DNA of 64,000 bases from Sphingomicrobium marinum. GTDB lineage: Bacteria > Pseudomonadota > Alphaproteobacteria > Sphingomonadales > Sphingomonadaceae. Below the pieces are notes generated by a model. That model saw only the letters and a program-made list of their open reading frames with translations. It ran no database searches and had not been told where the DNA came from. A program made the translations under genes and the position numbers. Positions 46,524 to 56,446 of this stretch are shown here, piece by piece (position 1 is the stretch's first letter; each line of letters starts with the position of its first letter). Location of the stretch: positions 613,501-677,500 of the forward strand of contig NZ_JANPVQ010000001.1 in the NCBI RefSeq assembly GCF_026157105.1, in the 5' to 3' direction.

Positions 46524-48803
46524 CTAGAACTTGACGCCCAGTTCCACGCCGAAGATGCGCGGTTCGTTGACGAAGGCGGTTAGGTTGTTGAAGTCGATCC
46601 CGCCGACCGCGCTGACATCGTTGGTGATGTTGCGGGCGAAGACGGCAACGTCGAACCGGTCGGTGCGATAGCCGAGGCGCAGGCCGCCTTCGACAAGGCT
46701 ATCATCCGAGAATTCGACGCTCTCGTAAAGGAAGAACTGGATTTCGGAGCGATAATACCAGTCGGTGAAGGCGTATAGATCGCCATTTCCGAGCGGATAT
46801 TCGTAGCCGAGCGTCCAGTTGGCCGTCACTTCGGGCGCCTGCGGCAGGCTGTTGCCGTCAATCGAGAAGATGGCGGGCGCGAAGCCGGCCGCCGGGACGA
46901 GCTCGGGATCGAGCACGGTGCAGGGCGCGCCGCATCCGGCAACGCCAAGGCCCGGGCTATCGATCTCGGTATCGTTCCAGCTGAGGCCCGCGGTGAGCGT
47001 CAGCCCGCGCACCGGCTCGGCATACAGCTCGGCTTCAAAACCCTTGCCGATGACCTGCTCGGCGTTGAGCAGCGTCGTGAAGTTATTGCCGCCGCCGACC
47101 GCGGTAAGCTGCAGGTCTTCGGTGGTGAAGACATAGCCGCCGAGGTTGAAGCGGACATTGCTGTCGGGGATTTCGGTCTTGACGCCGAATTCGTAGCTCA
47201 TCGTGTGTTCGCTATCGGCGATCGAGATGTCGCGGCCGAACAGCAGGCGACCCTGGATCGACGGCGCGCGATAGCCGCTGGCGACGCGGCCGTAGAGATT
47301 GACCTTGTCCGACAGCGCGTAGGTAGCCGACACGTCCCAGGTCAGCACATCGTCTTCGACAGTGGTGCTGATCGGGGCGACCGGGCCGCCAAAGCCGAGG
47401 AAGCCCGGGCGATTATCGACCGGGCGCGAGGCGACGAAATCGCGTTCGTCATGGTTGTAACGCGCGCCGGCCTGCAGCGTGAGATCGTCGAACTCGTAGC
47501 TGAGCGAGCCGAAGATGCCGAGCGCGGTCGACTGCTGCTCCTGCAGCGCGATGGCCGAAGGGGTAGTGTCGGTCGGCGTGCCGAAATCGAAGCTCGAAAT
47601 TTCGAGGTCTTCGTTGAAGTAGAAGATGCCCGCCTGGTAGCCGAGGCCGCCATCATTGTTGGAGGCGATGCGGACTTCCTGGGTGAACTGGCCGAGCGAG
47701 GGGACATTGTCCTGGCTCTGCGCAGAGAAGGGGATGAAGCCCGGGCCCATGACGGGAGCGAAGACGTTGCCAAAGCCGCCGTCGATATCGCCGCGGCTCT
47801 CGAGGCTGCCGCCCCAGTAGCTGGTGACCGAGTAAAGCGTCACGGGGCCAAGATCGACGTCGACGTGACCCGCCACGTTCCAGTTTTCGAGCTCCTGGAA
47901 GTTGAGACCGTCGGTCCATACTTCGTCGATGTCGAAGTCGCCGCCATCGATACCGATGAGCTCGTTCGAGCCAGTCGCGAGGGCGTTGGCCCGGAAGATG
48001 CGGGCGGAGCCTTCCTGGTTGCGATACTGGCCGACGAGGCGGATGCCGACAGTGTCGGAAGGATCGAACTGCAGCTGGGCGCGCAGCGCGATGTCGTCAT
48101 AGCCTTCGAGGTCGTTGTCTTCGGGCGTCGCGACATTGTCGATCCAGTCGTCGCGGTGCTGCCACAGGCCCGAGACGCGCAGCGCGGCGCTATCGCCAAG
48201 GTCGGCGCCAAGGCCCGCTTCGGCATTGATCGTGTTGTAGGTCGCCCAGCTGACACGAACGAAATTATCTGCCGCGCCGCCCGGGCGCGCAGTATCGAAC
48301 TTGACGATACCGGCCGGCGTGTTGCGACCGAACAGCGTGCCCTGCGGCCCGCGCAGAACTTCGATGCGATCGAGATCGAAGACCGGAAAACCTTTCAGGA
48401 TCGGGTTTTCGAGGACGACTTCGTCATAGACGAGGCTGACCGGCTGCGAGGCATTGAGGTCGAAATCGGTATTGCCGAGGCCGCGAATGTAGAAGCGCGG
48501 GAAGGTGCGGCCGAACGAGCTTTCGACGTTGAGGCTGGGGACGCGCCCGGCGAGGCCGCGAACGTCCGCGCCGCCAGAGCTGATCGCGGCAAGCGCATCG
48601 TCACCCACGGTGCCGACCGAGATCGGCACGTCCTGAAGGTTCTGCTCGCGGCGCTGGGCGGTGATGATGATGGCGAAATCGTTATCGCCGGCATCCTGGA
48701 CGGCGGTGTCGTCGTCGCTGGTGGCCTGCGCATAGGCAGGGGCGGAGAAGGCCATCGCGGTTGCGAGGGCGGTAAGCGAACAGATTGCGGTGGTGCGGCG
48801 CAT
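46524..48803 (-). CDS. TonB-dependent outer-membrane receptor
   Basis: I start at the ATG at 48803, which has GAGG 8 nt upstream and gives a clean signal peptide (MRRTTAICSLTALATAMAFS ... AYAQ); an in-frame ATG six codons earlier lacks these. The 759-residue protein has a TonB-box-like DFAIIITAQRREQNLQDVPI, a plug domain (RIEVLRGPQGTLFGRNTPAG) and a beta-barrel ending in NEPRIFGVELGVKF with the terminal Phe. This is the sphingomonad/caulobacter-type receptor. The substrate is not evident from neighbours. It is monocistronic, with a terminator at 46465-46503. Confidence 0.93.
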   Translation of the reverse strand: MRRTTAICSLTALATAMAFSAPAYAQATSDDDTAVQDAGDNDFAIIITAQRREQNLQDVPISVGTVGDDALAAISSGGADVRGLAGRVPSLNVESSFGRTFPRFYIRGLGNTDFDLNASQPVSLVYDEVVLENPILKGFPVFDLDRIEVLRGPQGTLFGRNTPAGIVKFDTARPGGAADNFVRVSWATYNTINAEAGLGADLGDSAALRVSGLWQHRDDWIDNVATPEDNDLEGYDDIALRAQLQFDPSDTVGIRLVGQYRNQEGSARIFRANALATGSNELIGIDGGDFDIDEVWTDGLNFQELENWNVAGHVDVDLGPVTLYSVTSYWGGSLESRGDIDGGFGNVFAPVMGPGFIPFSAQSQDNVPSLGQFTQEVRIASNNDGGLGYQAGIFYFNEDLEISSFDFGTPTDTTPSAIALQEQQSTALGIFGSLSYEFDDLTLQAGARYNHDERDFVASRPVDNRPGFLGFGGPVAPISTTVEDDVLTWDVSATYALSDKVNLYGRVASGYRAPSIQGRLLFGRDISIADSEHTMSYEFGVKTEIPDSNVRFNLGGYVFTTEDLQLTAVGGGNNFTTLLNAEQVIGKGFEAELYAEPVRGLTLTAGLSWNDTEIDSPGLGVAGCGAPCTVLDPELVPAAGFAPAIFSIDGNSLPQAPEVTANWTLGYEYPLGNGDLYAFTDWYYRSEIQFFLYESVEFSDDSLVEGGLRLGYRTDRFDVAVFARNITNDVSAVGGIDFNNLTAFVNEPRIFGVELGVKF

Positions 48804-48956
48804 CTTTGAATCCTCGGTCAAATTTTCAGGATCGCGAAGCGACGGACCCCCCGCACTTCGTCGATGCGGCGGCGTCTAATCTGACCGACACTGGAGTCAA
48901 CGCAGATTCGTCAAAGATGTGAAATGTTTAACAGCCTGTGTCGGCGATGCGACAGA

Positions 48957-50327
48957 TCAGAAGCTATAGTGTTCGTAGACCGGGGCGACGCTCTCGTTCC
49001 ATTCGCCATGATAGGCGTCGAGCAGTCGGTCGGCGGGTGTCTTGCCGCTCGCCACGATCTCGCGGAGCGGATCGAGAAAGCCGGTTTCATTATCGCCCGA
49101 GCTGTTGAGCCGGGCGCGCGTGGTGAGCCCCGCTTCGGCAATGTCGAGCACGGCGCCTGCAAATTCCTGCATGGACCGGCCATCGGGGACGGTTGCCTCG
49201 AGCGCCAGTTTGGGAACCGAAGACCGTAACTCCTCGCGCTCTTCGATGGTCCAGTCCTTGACCAGATCCCATGCCGCATCGAGCGCGTTCTGGTCGTAGA
49301 GCAGCCCGACCCACAGCGCGGGCAGTGCACAGATGCGGCTCCACGGCCCCCCGTCGGCGCCGCGCATCTCCATGAAGCTCTTCAAGCGCACTTCGGGGAA
49401 GGGCGTCGACATATGGTCGAGCCAGTCGGCCATCGTCGGCGTGTCGCCTTCGAGGCCTTCGAGCTTGCCTTCGAGGAAGTCGCGAAAACTTTTGCCCGCG
49501 ACGTCGTGATAATCGGTGCCGCGCATCACGAAATACATCGGCACGTCAAGGACATAGTCGCACCAGCGTTCGTATCCGAACCCGTCTTCGAAGACGAAGG
49601 GCAGCATGCCGGTGCGATCGGGATCGGTGTCTTCCCAGACATGGCTGCGGAAGGACTTGTAGCCGTTGGGCTTGCCTTCGAGGAACGGCGAATTGGCGAA
49701 CAGAGCGGTCGCCACCGGCTGGAGCGCGAGGCTGGCGCGGAACTTGAGCACCATGTCGGCTTCGCTCGAATAGTCGAGGTTGGTCTGGATGGTGCAGGTG
49801 CGCTGCATCATGTCGAGCCCGAGATTGCCCTTGTTGGGCATGTAGCGGCGCATGATGCCGTAGCGTCCCTTGGGCATCCATGGCAGTTCGTCGCGTGTCT
49901 TGTCGGGCCACATGCCGAGGCCGAGGAAACCCAGATCGAGTTTTTCGCCGACCGCCTTGACCTGATTGAGATGGCGACCGGCTTCGGCGCAGGTCTGGTG
50001 GAGATTGTCGAGCGCGGCGCCCGACAGTTCGAGCTGGCCCGACGGTTCAAGGCTGACCGTGCCGTCAGGGCCCGTCAGCGCGATGATCTTGTCAGCCTCA
50101 ATGACCGGCTTCCAGCCGAAGTCGGTCAGCGCGGTCAGGAGATCGCGGATGCCGCCTTCTTCTTCCCAGCTCGGGGCGCGGTGATCCTCGATACGATAGA
50201 CGAACTTCTCGTGCTCGGTGCCGATCTTCCAGCGGTCCTTGGGCTTTTCGCCTTTCTCGAAGACGGAAAGCAGGTCGGCGCGGCCCTCGATGGGCGGGCT
50301 TTCGCTGGTATCGGTCCGCGTCGTCAT
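48957..50327 (-). CDS. gshA: Glutamate-cysteine ligase
   Basis: This 456-residue protein is of the plant/alphaproteobacterial GCS2 type: KIGTEHEKFVYRIEDHRAPS near residue 35, SLEPSGQLELSGA near residue 96, MQRTCTIQTNLDYSSEADMV near residue 177, and FPEVRLKSFMEMRGADGGPW near residue 313. It makes gamma-glutamylcysteine, the first step of glutathione synthesis. The gene is downstream of rsmE, with a 40-bp gap and the same direction. Confidence 0.95.
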   Translation of the reverse strand: MTTRTDTSESPPIEGRADLLSVFEKGEKPKDRWKIGTEHEKFVYRIEDHRAPSWEEEGGIRDLLTALTDFGWKPVIEADKIIALTGPDGTVSLEPSGQLELSGAALDNLHQTCAEAGRHLNQVKAVGEKLDLGFLGLGMWPDKTRDELPWMPKGRYGIMRRYMPNKGNLGLDMMQRTCTIQTNLDYSSEADMVLKFRASLALQPVATALFANSPFLEGKPNGYKSFRSHVWEDTDPDRTGMLPFVFEDGFGYERWCDYVLDVPMYFVMRGTDYHDVAGKSFRDFLEGKLEGLEGDTPTMADWLDHMSTPFPEVRLKSFMEMRGADGGPWSRICALPALWVGLLYDQNALDAAWDLVKDWTIEEREELRSSVPKLALEATVPDGRSMQEFAGAVLDIAEAGLTTRARLNSSGDNETGFLDPLREIVASGKTPADRLLDAYHGEWNESVAPVYEHYSF

Positions 50328-50367
50328 GCTTGTCGCCCTAGCGCTTCATGCGAGTGGCGAAAAGCCA

Positions 50368-51108
50368 CTAATCGCTCCAGTCGCCAGCGCCCGCCATGTA
50401 GGTGGCTATGGCGGCGAGCGCTGCAGTTTCGGCGCGCAGGATACGCGGCCCGAGTGAGATTGCGGTGGCGCCGGGTGTAGCGCGGATGGCGCCGCGTTCC
50501 TTGTCGGTAAAACCGCCCTCTGGGCCGGTCAGGATGGTGGCCGGCGGCGGGGCATATCTTTCGAGCGCGTTGGCGCCGCCATTTTCATCGGCGAAGTAGA
50601 GCGCACCGTCGCCCCGCGTCGACAACCAACGCTCAAGCTTGATCGGCTGTGCGATCGTGGCGAGCGCAGTTCGCCCGCATTGTTCCGCTGCCTCGATGAT
50701 GTGGGCGCGCATCCGGTCGAGATTGAGGCTGCGCACGATGGTGCGCTCGGTGATCACCGGCTGGAGGTGGCGCACGCCGAGTTCGACCGCTTTTTCGATG
50801 AGGAAATCGACCTTACCCTTCTTCACCGGCGCGAAGGCCAGAGTCACATCGGGCACGGTCTCTTGCTCACGCACCTGCGTTACCGCGTGAACCTGCATCG
50901 CCTTCTTGGAGGCGGCGGTGATGCGGGCATGCCATTCGCCGTGGCGACCATCGAACAGCAGCACGTCGTCGCCCGTGGCGAGGCGCAAGACGTTGCCGAG
51001 ATAGTTGGCCTGCGCCCGGTCGAGCGCGATCGGCATGTCGGGGCCGAGCGGACCTTCAACGTACAGGCGCGGCAGGCTTGCCGGCGGCCAGGCGGGGGTT
51101 CGTGCCAT
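50368..51108 (-). CDS. rsmE: 16S rRNA (uracil-1498-N3)-methyltransferase
   Basis: This 246-residue SPOUT-class protein has an N-terminal PUA-like part (LDRAQANYLGNVLRLATGDD), VTLAFAPVKKGKVDFLIEKA, VELGVRHLQPVITERTIV and the knot sequence TILTGPEGGFTDKERGAI with ISLGPRILRAETAALAAI. These are diagnostic for RsmE. It methylates U1498 in the decoding region of 16S rRNA. It is followed by gshA. Confidence 0.95.
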   Translation of the reverse strand: MARTPAWPPASLPRLYVEGPLGPDMPIALDRAQANYLGNVLRLATGDDVLLFDGRHGEWHARITAASKKAMQVHAVTQVREQETVPDVTLAFAPVKKGKVDFLIEKAVELGVRHLQPVITERTIVRSLNLDRMRAHIIEAAEQCGRTALATIAQPIKLERWLSTRGDGALYFADENGGANALERYAPPPATILTGPEGGFTDKERGAIRATPGATAISLGPRILRAETAALAAIATYMAGAGDWSD

Positions 51109-51169
51109 ATCGCTCCTGCGTTAGCGCGGCATGGAACGTCCGTCACCCTTGCCGCTTTAGACCTAGGAC

Positions 51170-52660
51170 ATGGAAACGTCGGACAAACCCATCGTTGCGG
51201 TCGGCCGCAATTGCTGGCGCATCGAGCGGGCCAGCGAAGCGGCCGTGATCGTCGATGCCGCCGACTATTACCGCATCATCGCCGATGCGATGGAAAAGGC
51301 GCACAGCCGCATCTTCATCGTCGGCTGGGATTTCGATGCGCGCATCAGCCTCGCGCCGGATCGCGAGGGCAGCTATCATTCGAGCCTCGGGCATTTCTTC
51401 ATCGAACTTGCGCGCAAGAAGCCCGACCGCGTCATCGATATCCTCAAATGGAATTTCGGCGCGCTCAAGCAATGGTTTTGGCCGAAGGCCGCCTACTGGT
51501 TGCTGCGCTGGTGGCTGGCAAAGCCGATCCGGCTGAAGTTCGACAGTTCGCATCCCTTGGGATGCAGTCATCACCAGAAAATCGTCGTCATCGATGAATC
51601 GCTAGCGGCGTGCGGCGGCATCGATATTGCCATGCGCCGTTGGGATACGCGCGACCACAAGCCCGACGATCCGTGTCGCAAGACGCCCAACGGAAAACCC
51701 TACCAGCCGTGGCACGACACTACGATGCTGATGCGCGGCAAGATTGCCGGTGCGCTCGGCGAACTCGGGCGCGAGCGCTGGAAAGTGGCCACCAGCGAGA
51801 AGCTCGACCCTATCGAGGACCAGGAAGACGACTGGCCCGATGAACTGGATCCGATGTTCGAAGACGTCGAGATTGCCATCGCGCGCACGCGGGCAAGCTA
51901 CAAGGAACTCGAGGAGGTGCGCGAAAACGAGCAGCTCTTTCTCGACATGATCGAGCATTGCCAGCGGTTCGCCTATATCGAGAACCAGTATTTCACCTCC
52001 CCCAAGATTGCGGCCGCGATCTGCACCCGCCTGTCGCAGCCGAACCCGCCCGAAATCGTAATGGTCATGCCGCGCGAAGCCGACGGCTGGCTGGAATCGG
52101 TCGCGATGGATGGCACGCGGCAACGGCTCATGCAGGCGATCCATCGGCAACAAGGGGGCGAGAATTTTCGCATCTATGTGCCCGTGAATGAGGCCGGCGA
52201 AGACATTTATGTGCATGCCAAGGTGGCAATCGTCGACGATCGTTTCCTGCGCGTGGGTTCCTCGAACCTCAACAATCGCTCGATGGGGCTCGACAGCGAA
52301 TGCGACGTGATCGTCGATTGCGGCCTGCCCTATAATCAAGGCCGGGGCATCGAAGACAAGCTCACGCAGCTGCGCCATGATCTGATGGCCGAGCATCTTG
52401 GCGTGAGTACCAAAGATGTCGCCAAGGCCGAGGCCGAACATCGTGGGCTGGTCCAGACCATCGAAGCGCTGAAAGGCGAGGGAAAGACGCTGACCCTGCT
52501 CGAATATCGGGATCTGAGCGACGCCGAGCACTTGATCTCCGAGCACGAGCTGTTGGACCCGGAGCACACCGACGAGATGTTCGAGCCAATGCAGCGCAAG
52601 CGGCTGTCGCAGCGGTGGCGCCGGACGCGCAAGCGGCTCAAGGGCTGGTTCGGGCGCTAG
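51170..52660 (+). CDS. Phospholipase D-family protein (two HKD motifs)
   Basis: This 496-residue protein has two HKD motifs: HHQKIVVIDESLAACGGIDI near residues 127-146 and VHAKVAIVDDRFLRVGSSNL with NNRSMGLDSE near residues 347-376. The layout is that of bacterial PLD-like phosphatidyltransferases or phospholipases without a membrane anchor. Candidate activities are phospholipid hydrolysis or transphosphatidylation. It is a chromosomal gene far from the defence island, so it should not be taken as the missing drmC. It is divergent from rsmE, and ubiA follows in the same direction after 21 bp. Confidence 0.9.
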   Translation: METSDKPIVAVGRNCWRIERASEAAVIVDAADYYRIIADAMEKAHSRIFIVGWDFDARISLAPDREGSYHSSLGHFFIELARKKPDRVIDILKWNFGALKQWFWPKAAYWLLRWWLAKPIRLKFDSSHPLGCSHHQKIVVIDESLAACGGIDIAMRRWDTRDHKPDDPCRKTPNGKPYQPWHDTTMLMRGKIAGALGELGRERWKVATSEKLDPIEDQEDDWPDELDPMFEDVEIAIARTRASYKELEEVRENEQLFLDMIEHCQRFAYIENQYFTSPKIAAAICTRLSQPNPPEIVMVMPREADGWLESVAMDGTRQRLMQAIHRQQGGENFRIYVPVNEAGEDIYVHAKVAIVDDRFLRVGSSNLNNRSMGLDSECDVIVDCGLPYNQGRGIEDKLTQLRHDLMAEHLGVSTKDVAKAEAEHRGLVQTIEALKGEGKTLTLLEYRDLSDAEHLISEHELLDPEHTDEMFEPMQRKRLSQRWRRTRKRLKGWFGR

Positions 52661-52681
52661 GCTCGGGCTAGGGCAGGGGCC

Positions 52682-53578
52682 ATGGAACTGGTTCCCGATA
52701 GCGAACGGAGTGGATTGATCGGCGCACTACCGCAGTCGTGGCGCCCCTTTGCCGCGTTGATGCGGTTGGACCGGCCGATCGGCACATGGCTGCTTTTCTG
52801 GCCATGCGCGGCGAGCGTCGCCCTTGCCGGCGTTGGTGGCCGGTGGGATCTGTTTGCCTGGTTCCTGCTCGGCGCCTTCGCGATGCGCTCGGCGGGGTGT
52901 GCCTATAACGACATCGTCGACCGCGATCTCGACCGGCAGGTCGAACGCACGCGCGCCCGCCCGCTCGCGAGCGGACGCGTGTCGCTAAGCGCGGCATGGG
53001 CGCTGACGATCGCGTTATGCCTGGTCGGCCTGGTCGTGTTGCTCCAGCTAGATCGCACCGCGCAGTTGGTAGCGCTTGGCAGTATCGTTCTGGTCGCCGC
53101 CTATCCCTTCATGAAGCGGATCACCTGGTGGCCGCAGGCGTGGCTCGGCATGGTATTCAGCTGGGGCGCGCTGGTCGGCTGGCCTGCCGTCACGGGCGCG
53201 CTCGCGCTGCCGGCCATCCTCCTGTGGGCCGGCTGTGCGGCATGGACCATCGGGTACGATACGCTCTACGCGATCCAGGATATCGAGGACGACGCGCTGG
53301 TCGGCGTCAAATCGAGCGCGCGCGCGCTGGGGCAAAGCGCCCAGCTGGGCGTCGGCGTCTTCTACCTGATAGCGCTCGGCTTGTGGGGTGCGGCGCTATG
53401 GCAGGTAAAACCGCATATGCTCGCGATGCTGGCGTTGCTTCCCGCTGCGCTGCACCTACTGCGGCAGGTTGCCAAGGCCGATCCGCGCGATGGCGCGGGC
53501 GCGCTCGCGCTGTTCCGTTCGAACCGCTTTGCGGGGCTGCTTCTTTTCGCCGCAAGTCTCACCGTCGGCTTGTCCTGA
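52682..53578 (+). CDS. ubiA: 4-hydroxybenzoate polyprenyltransferase UbiA
   Basis: This 298-residue multi-pass membrane protein has the two aspartate-rich motifs of the UbiA family: CAYNDIVDRDLDRQVERTRA near residues 76-95 and YDTLYAIQDIEDDALVGVKS near residues 193-212. It also carries the LMRLDRPIGTWLLFWP signature near residue 28. It attaches the polyprenyl chain to 4-hydroxybenzoate in ubiquinone synthesis, the same pathway as ubiG at the left of the window. It is full length. Confidence 0.95.
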   Translation: MELVPDSERSGLIGALPQSWRPFAALMRLDRPIGTWLLFWPCAASVALAGVGGRWDLFAWFLLGAFAMRSAGCAYNDIVDRDLDRQVERTRARPLASGRVSLSAAWALTIALCLVGLVVLLQLDRTAQLVALGSIVLVAAYPFMKRITWWPQAWLGMVFSWGALVGWPAVTGALALPAILLWAGCAAWTIGYDTLYAIQDIEDDALVGVKSSARALGQSAQLGVGVFYLIALGLWGAALWQVKPHMLAMLALLPAALHLLRQVAKADPRDGAGALALFRSNRFAGLLLFAASLTVGLS

Positions 53579-53605
53579 GCGCCGCCAGTCCCTAGCTCGC
53601 CTGCC

Positions 53606-54952
53606 ATGATCGAAAAGAAAGACGCGTGCGATTTCGCCGCTGGGCTTGTTGAGAAAGCCATCAAGGCCGGCGCCAGCGCCGCCGACGCCGCCATCGTTGC
53701 CACCCGTTCGTCCGAAGTGGAAGTGCGCGATGGCGAGCTTGAGGACGTCAGTCGCTCAGAAGGGCGCAAATATGCGCTGCGCGTGTTTGACGGCCAGCGT
53801 ATGGCCAGCGTGTCGGGCGCCGATTTGGACGGCAATGCGCAATCCGAAATCATAGCGCGCGCACTGGCGATGGCGCGCGAGGCGCCCGAAGATCCCTATG
53901 CCGGCCTAGCCCCGCAGGACATGCTGATGACGGGCGATGCGCCCGATGTCGACATCGACGACGGCATCGAGCCTGACCCCGAAGCGCTCAAAGAACGTGC
54001 GCTTGCTGCCGAAGCGGCGGCGCTTGCCGTCGAGGGCGTCACCCAATCGACCGGGTCGAGCGCAACCGCCGCCGGGCGCATGATCGCGATCGCCACCAGC
54101 CATGGCTTCGTTGGCGGCTATTCGTCGAGCAGTCACAATATTTATGCCGGCGCTCTGGCGGCGGACGATGCGGGCAAGGAACGCGACAGCCATTGGCACG
54201 GCACGCGCCATCTCGAAGATTTGGAAAGCGCCGAGGAAATTGGTCGGATCGCGGGCGAGCGGGCGGTCGCGCGGCTCAACCCGACCAAGCCCAAGGCGGG
54301 CCGGATGCCCGTTTTGTTCGACCCCAAGGTCGCCAATACGTTGCTCGGCCATCTCGCGGGCGCGATCGATGCGAGCGCGGTGGCGAGGCGCACCAGCTTC
54401 CTCAAGGACATGCTGGGCGAGCGCGTCTTTGCCGAAGGTGTCGACATCATCGATGACCCGCTGCGCCCGCGCGGCGTGGCGAGCCATCCATTCGATGGCG
54501 AAGGACTGCCCGTTGCAAGAGTGGCGATGGTCGAGGACGGCATCCTCAAGAGCTGGTTCGCGTCCAGCACGGCAGCGCGCCAGCTCGGCATCAGACCCAC
54601 CGGCCACGCCAAGCGCGGTATCAGCGGCTCGCCCGGGGCGGGGCCCAGCAATTTCGTGATGCAGCCGGGGGCGCGCAGCCGCGAAGAATTGCTCGGCGCA
54701 TTTCCGCAGGCGTTGCTCGTCACCGAACTGATCGGTCACGGCACCAATCTCGTCACAGGCGACTATTCGCGCGGGGCTGCCGGTTTCCTGGTGGAGAATG
54801 GCGAGATCGGACGCCCGGTGAGCGAGATCACCATCGCGTCCAACCTCAAGGACATGTTCGCGACGCTCGAACCGGGGAATGATCTGGAGCTACGACGCGG
54901 GACTGAGAGCCCCACGCTGCTAGTACCCGAGATGACGGTGGCAGCAGGCTAG
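53606..54952 (+). CDS. pmbA: PmbA/TldD-family metalloprotease subunit
   Basis: The 448-residue protein matches PmbA. It has VRDGELEDVSRSEGRKYALR near the N-terminus, a RMPVLFDPKVANTLLGHLAG segment near residue 232, LIGHGTNLVTGDYSRGAAGF near residue 375 and a final EITIASNLKDMF block. No HExxH is present, as expected for PmbA, which pairs with TldD (the zinc subunit). TldD is not in the window. The pair processes peptides such as microcin precursors and affects CcdA stability in other bacteria. The gene overlaps the convergent CoA-binding gene by 4 bp. Confidence 0.93.
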   Translation: MIEKKDACDFAAGLVEKAIKAGASAADAAIVATRSSEVEVRDGELEDVSRSEGRKYALRVFDGQRMASVSGADLDGNAQSEIIARALAMAREAPEDPYAGLAPQDMLMTGDAPDVDIDDGIEPDPEALKERALAAEAAALAVEGVTQSTGSSATAAGRMIAIATSHGFVGGYSSSSHNIYAGALAADDAGKERDSHWHGTRHLEDLESAEEIGRIAGERAVARLNPTKPKAGRMPVLFDPKVANTLLGHLAGAIDASAVARRTSFLKDMLGERVFAEGVDIIDDPLRPRGVASHPFDGEGLPVARVAMVEDGILKSWFASSTAARQLGIRPTGHAKRGISGSPGAGPSNFVMQPGARSREELLGAFPQALLVTELIGHGTNLVTGDYSRGAAGFLVENGEIGRPVSEITIASNLKDMFATLEPGNDLELRRGTESPTLLVPEMTVAAG

Positions 54953-55395
54953 TCTTCGGCGTGGAGCGCGCCGACAGGACGCACGCCCAGGCGCGGAATC
55001 TCGATCTTCGGGCAGCGATCCATGACGACGTTGAGCCCTGCCGCTTCGGCGCGCTCGGCGGCGGCATCGTCGATCACGCCGAGCTGCATCCAGACCGTCT
55101 TCACGCCTGCCTCGATAGCCTCGTCAACCAACGGGCCGACCCGGTCAGCGTTGATGAAGAAGTCGGCCATCTGGATGGGGTGGGGGATGTCGCCGATGCG
55201 GGCGAACACCATCTCGCCATGCACTTCCTTGCCTTCCAGGCGCGGATTGACGGGGATCACGCGATATCCTTGGTCCTGAAGATATTCCATGATGCGAAAG
55301 CTGGTCCGCGATGGATCGTCGGACGCGCCGACGAGCGCGATCGTCCGCGTCTCGCGCAGCACCTGGGCAATTTCGGCATCACTTTCGAGCGGCAT
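54949..55395 (-). CDS. CoA-binding domain protein (YccU-like)
   Basis: This 148-residue single-domain protein is a CoA-binding Rossmann fold. It has TIALVGASDDPSRTSFRIME near residues 17-36, YRVIPVNPRLEGKEVHGEMV near residues 44-63, and ADFFINADRVGPLVDEAIEA with VKTVWMQLGV. Members bind CoA and may regulate acyl-CoA ligases; the exact role is unknown. It is convergent with pmbA and lies 30 bp downstream of mrp. Confidence 0.9.
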   Translation of the reverse strand: MPLESDAEIAQVLRETRTIALVGASDDPSRTSFRIMEYLQDQGYRVIPVNPRLEGKEVHGEMVFARIGDIPHPIQMADFFINADRVGPLVDEAIEAGVKTVWMQLGVIDDAAAERAEAAGLNVVMDRCPKIEIPRLGVRPVGALHAED

Positions 55396-55425
55396 TCCAG
55401 TCTCCTTGATCGAAGGTAGAACGGC

Positions 55426-56376
55426 TCAGGCCGAAAGTTTCTCCACCTGCGCCAAGATAGCGTCGGCCAGCTCGGCAAAGGCGCTGGCAGCGGGTCCGTC
55501 GCCCGATGCCGGTGGCTGCCCTGCATCCGAGGCTTCGCGCAGGCTCGCGGACATGGGCAGCCGGCCCAGGAAGGGCACGTTCATGCTCGCCGCGCCGGCC
55601 TCCGCGCCGCCGCTGCCGAACGGATCGCTTTCCTTGCCGCAATGGGGGCATTGATACCCCGCCATGTTCTCGATGATGCCGAGCACGGGGACGCCGGTCT
55701 TGCCGAACAGGTCCTTGGCGCGCGCCGCGTCGATCAGCGACAGGTCCTGCGGCGTCGAGACGATGACCGCGCCGGCCGGCCGCGCCTTCTGGATGAGCGA
55801 TAGCTGCACATCGCCGGTGCCGGGCGGCAAATCGACGATCAGCGTATCGGCATCGCCCCAGTCGGCATCGGTCAGCTGCTGCAGCGCGCCTGCGGCCATC
55901 GGTCCGCGCCACGCCAGCGCCTGCCCGGGCCCAACGAGATGCCCCACCGATAGCAATCTGATGCCATGGGCTTCGAGCGGAATGAGCTGCTTGTTCTTGG
56001 CTTGGGCCTTGTCCGAAGCGCCCAGCAACGTAGGCTGCGAGGGGCCGTAAATGTCGGCGTCGATCAGGCCCACCTTTCGGCCCTTCTTCGCCATTGCGAT
56101 GGCGAGGTTGGCCGACAGGGTCGATTTACCGACGCCGCCTTTACCCGAGCCGATCGCGATCATGGTGCGGCTCGGCTTGGCCGCACTCATCGCGATTTGC
56201 ACGTCTTCCACGCCGTCGATCGCTTGCGCAGCTTCGCGCAGGCTGCTTTCGAGCGCGGCCTGCGCTTCGTCGTCGAGCCCCGTCGCATCGACGACCAGCA
56301 TCGCCATGCCATGCTTGAAGCGGCGCGCGCGGATGCGTTTCGATTGCGGATGGCTATCTAGCTGGTCGAGAGTCAT
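55426..56376 (-). CDS. mrp: Mrp/NBP35-family iron-sulfur carrier ATPase
   Basis: I start at the ATG at 56376 (MTLDQLDSHPQSKRIRARRF), giving 316 residues; the frame continues 5' but those residues look non-native. The deviant Walker A AIGSGKGGVGKSTLSANLAI, PPGTGDVQLSL, QDLSLIDAARAKDLFGKTGV and the CxxC metal site YQCPHCGKES are all present. The N-terminal region is a short MIP18-like part (VDATGLDDEAQAALESSLRE). Mrp transfers Fe-S clusters to apoproteins. It is divergent from hflK, with 70 bp between them. Confidence 0.93.
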   Translation of the reverse strand: MTLDQLDSHPQSKRIRARRFKHGMAMLVVDATGLDDEAQAALESSLREAAQAIDGVEDVQIAMSAAKPSRTMIAIGSGKGGVGKSTLSANLAIAMAKKGRKVGLIDADIYGPSQPTLLGASDKAQAKNKQLIPLEAHGIRLLSVGHLVGPGQALAWRGPMAAGALQQLTDADWGDADTLIVDLPPGTGDVQLSLIQKARPAGAVIVSTPQDLSLIDAARAKDLFGKTGVPVLGIIENMAGYQCPHCGKESDPFGSGGAEAGAASMNVPFLGRLPMSASLREASDAGQPPASGDGPAASAFAELADAILAQVEKLSA

Positions 56377-56446
56377 GCCTGCCAGATAGGGTGGATTTTG
56401 GTCGGTGCCACTTCTTTTTGCCAAAAGCGTCCCTATACATAGAGGT

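Noticed and set aside
47205-48809. 534-residue plus-strand open frame opposite the TonB receptor
   Set aside because: It is the antisense of a GC-rich coding region. The receptor on the minus strand has a signal peptide, plug and barrel end, while this frame has none of these.
51170-52660. Phospholipase D-family gene considered as the missing drmC
   Set aside because: It lies 22 kb from the defence cluster, among chromosomal housekeeping genes, and has the length and two-HKD layout of ordinary PLD-like lipid enzymes.
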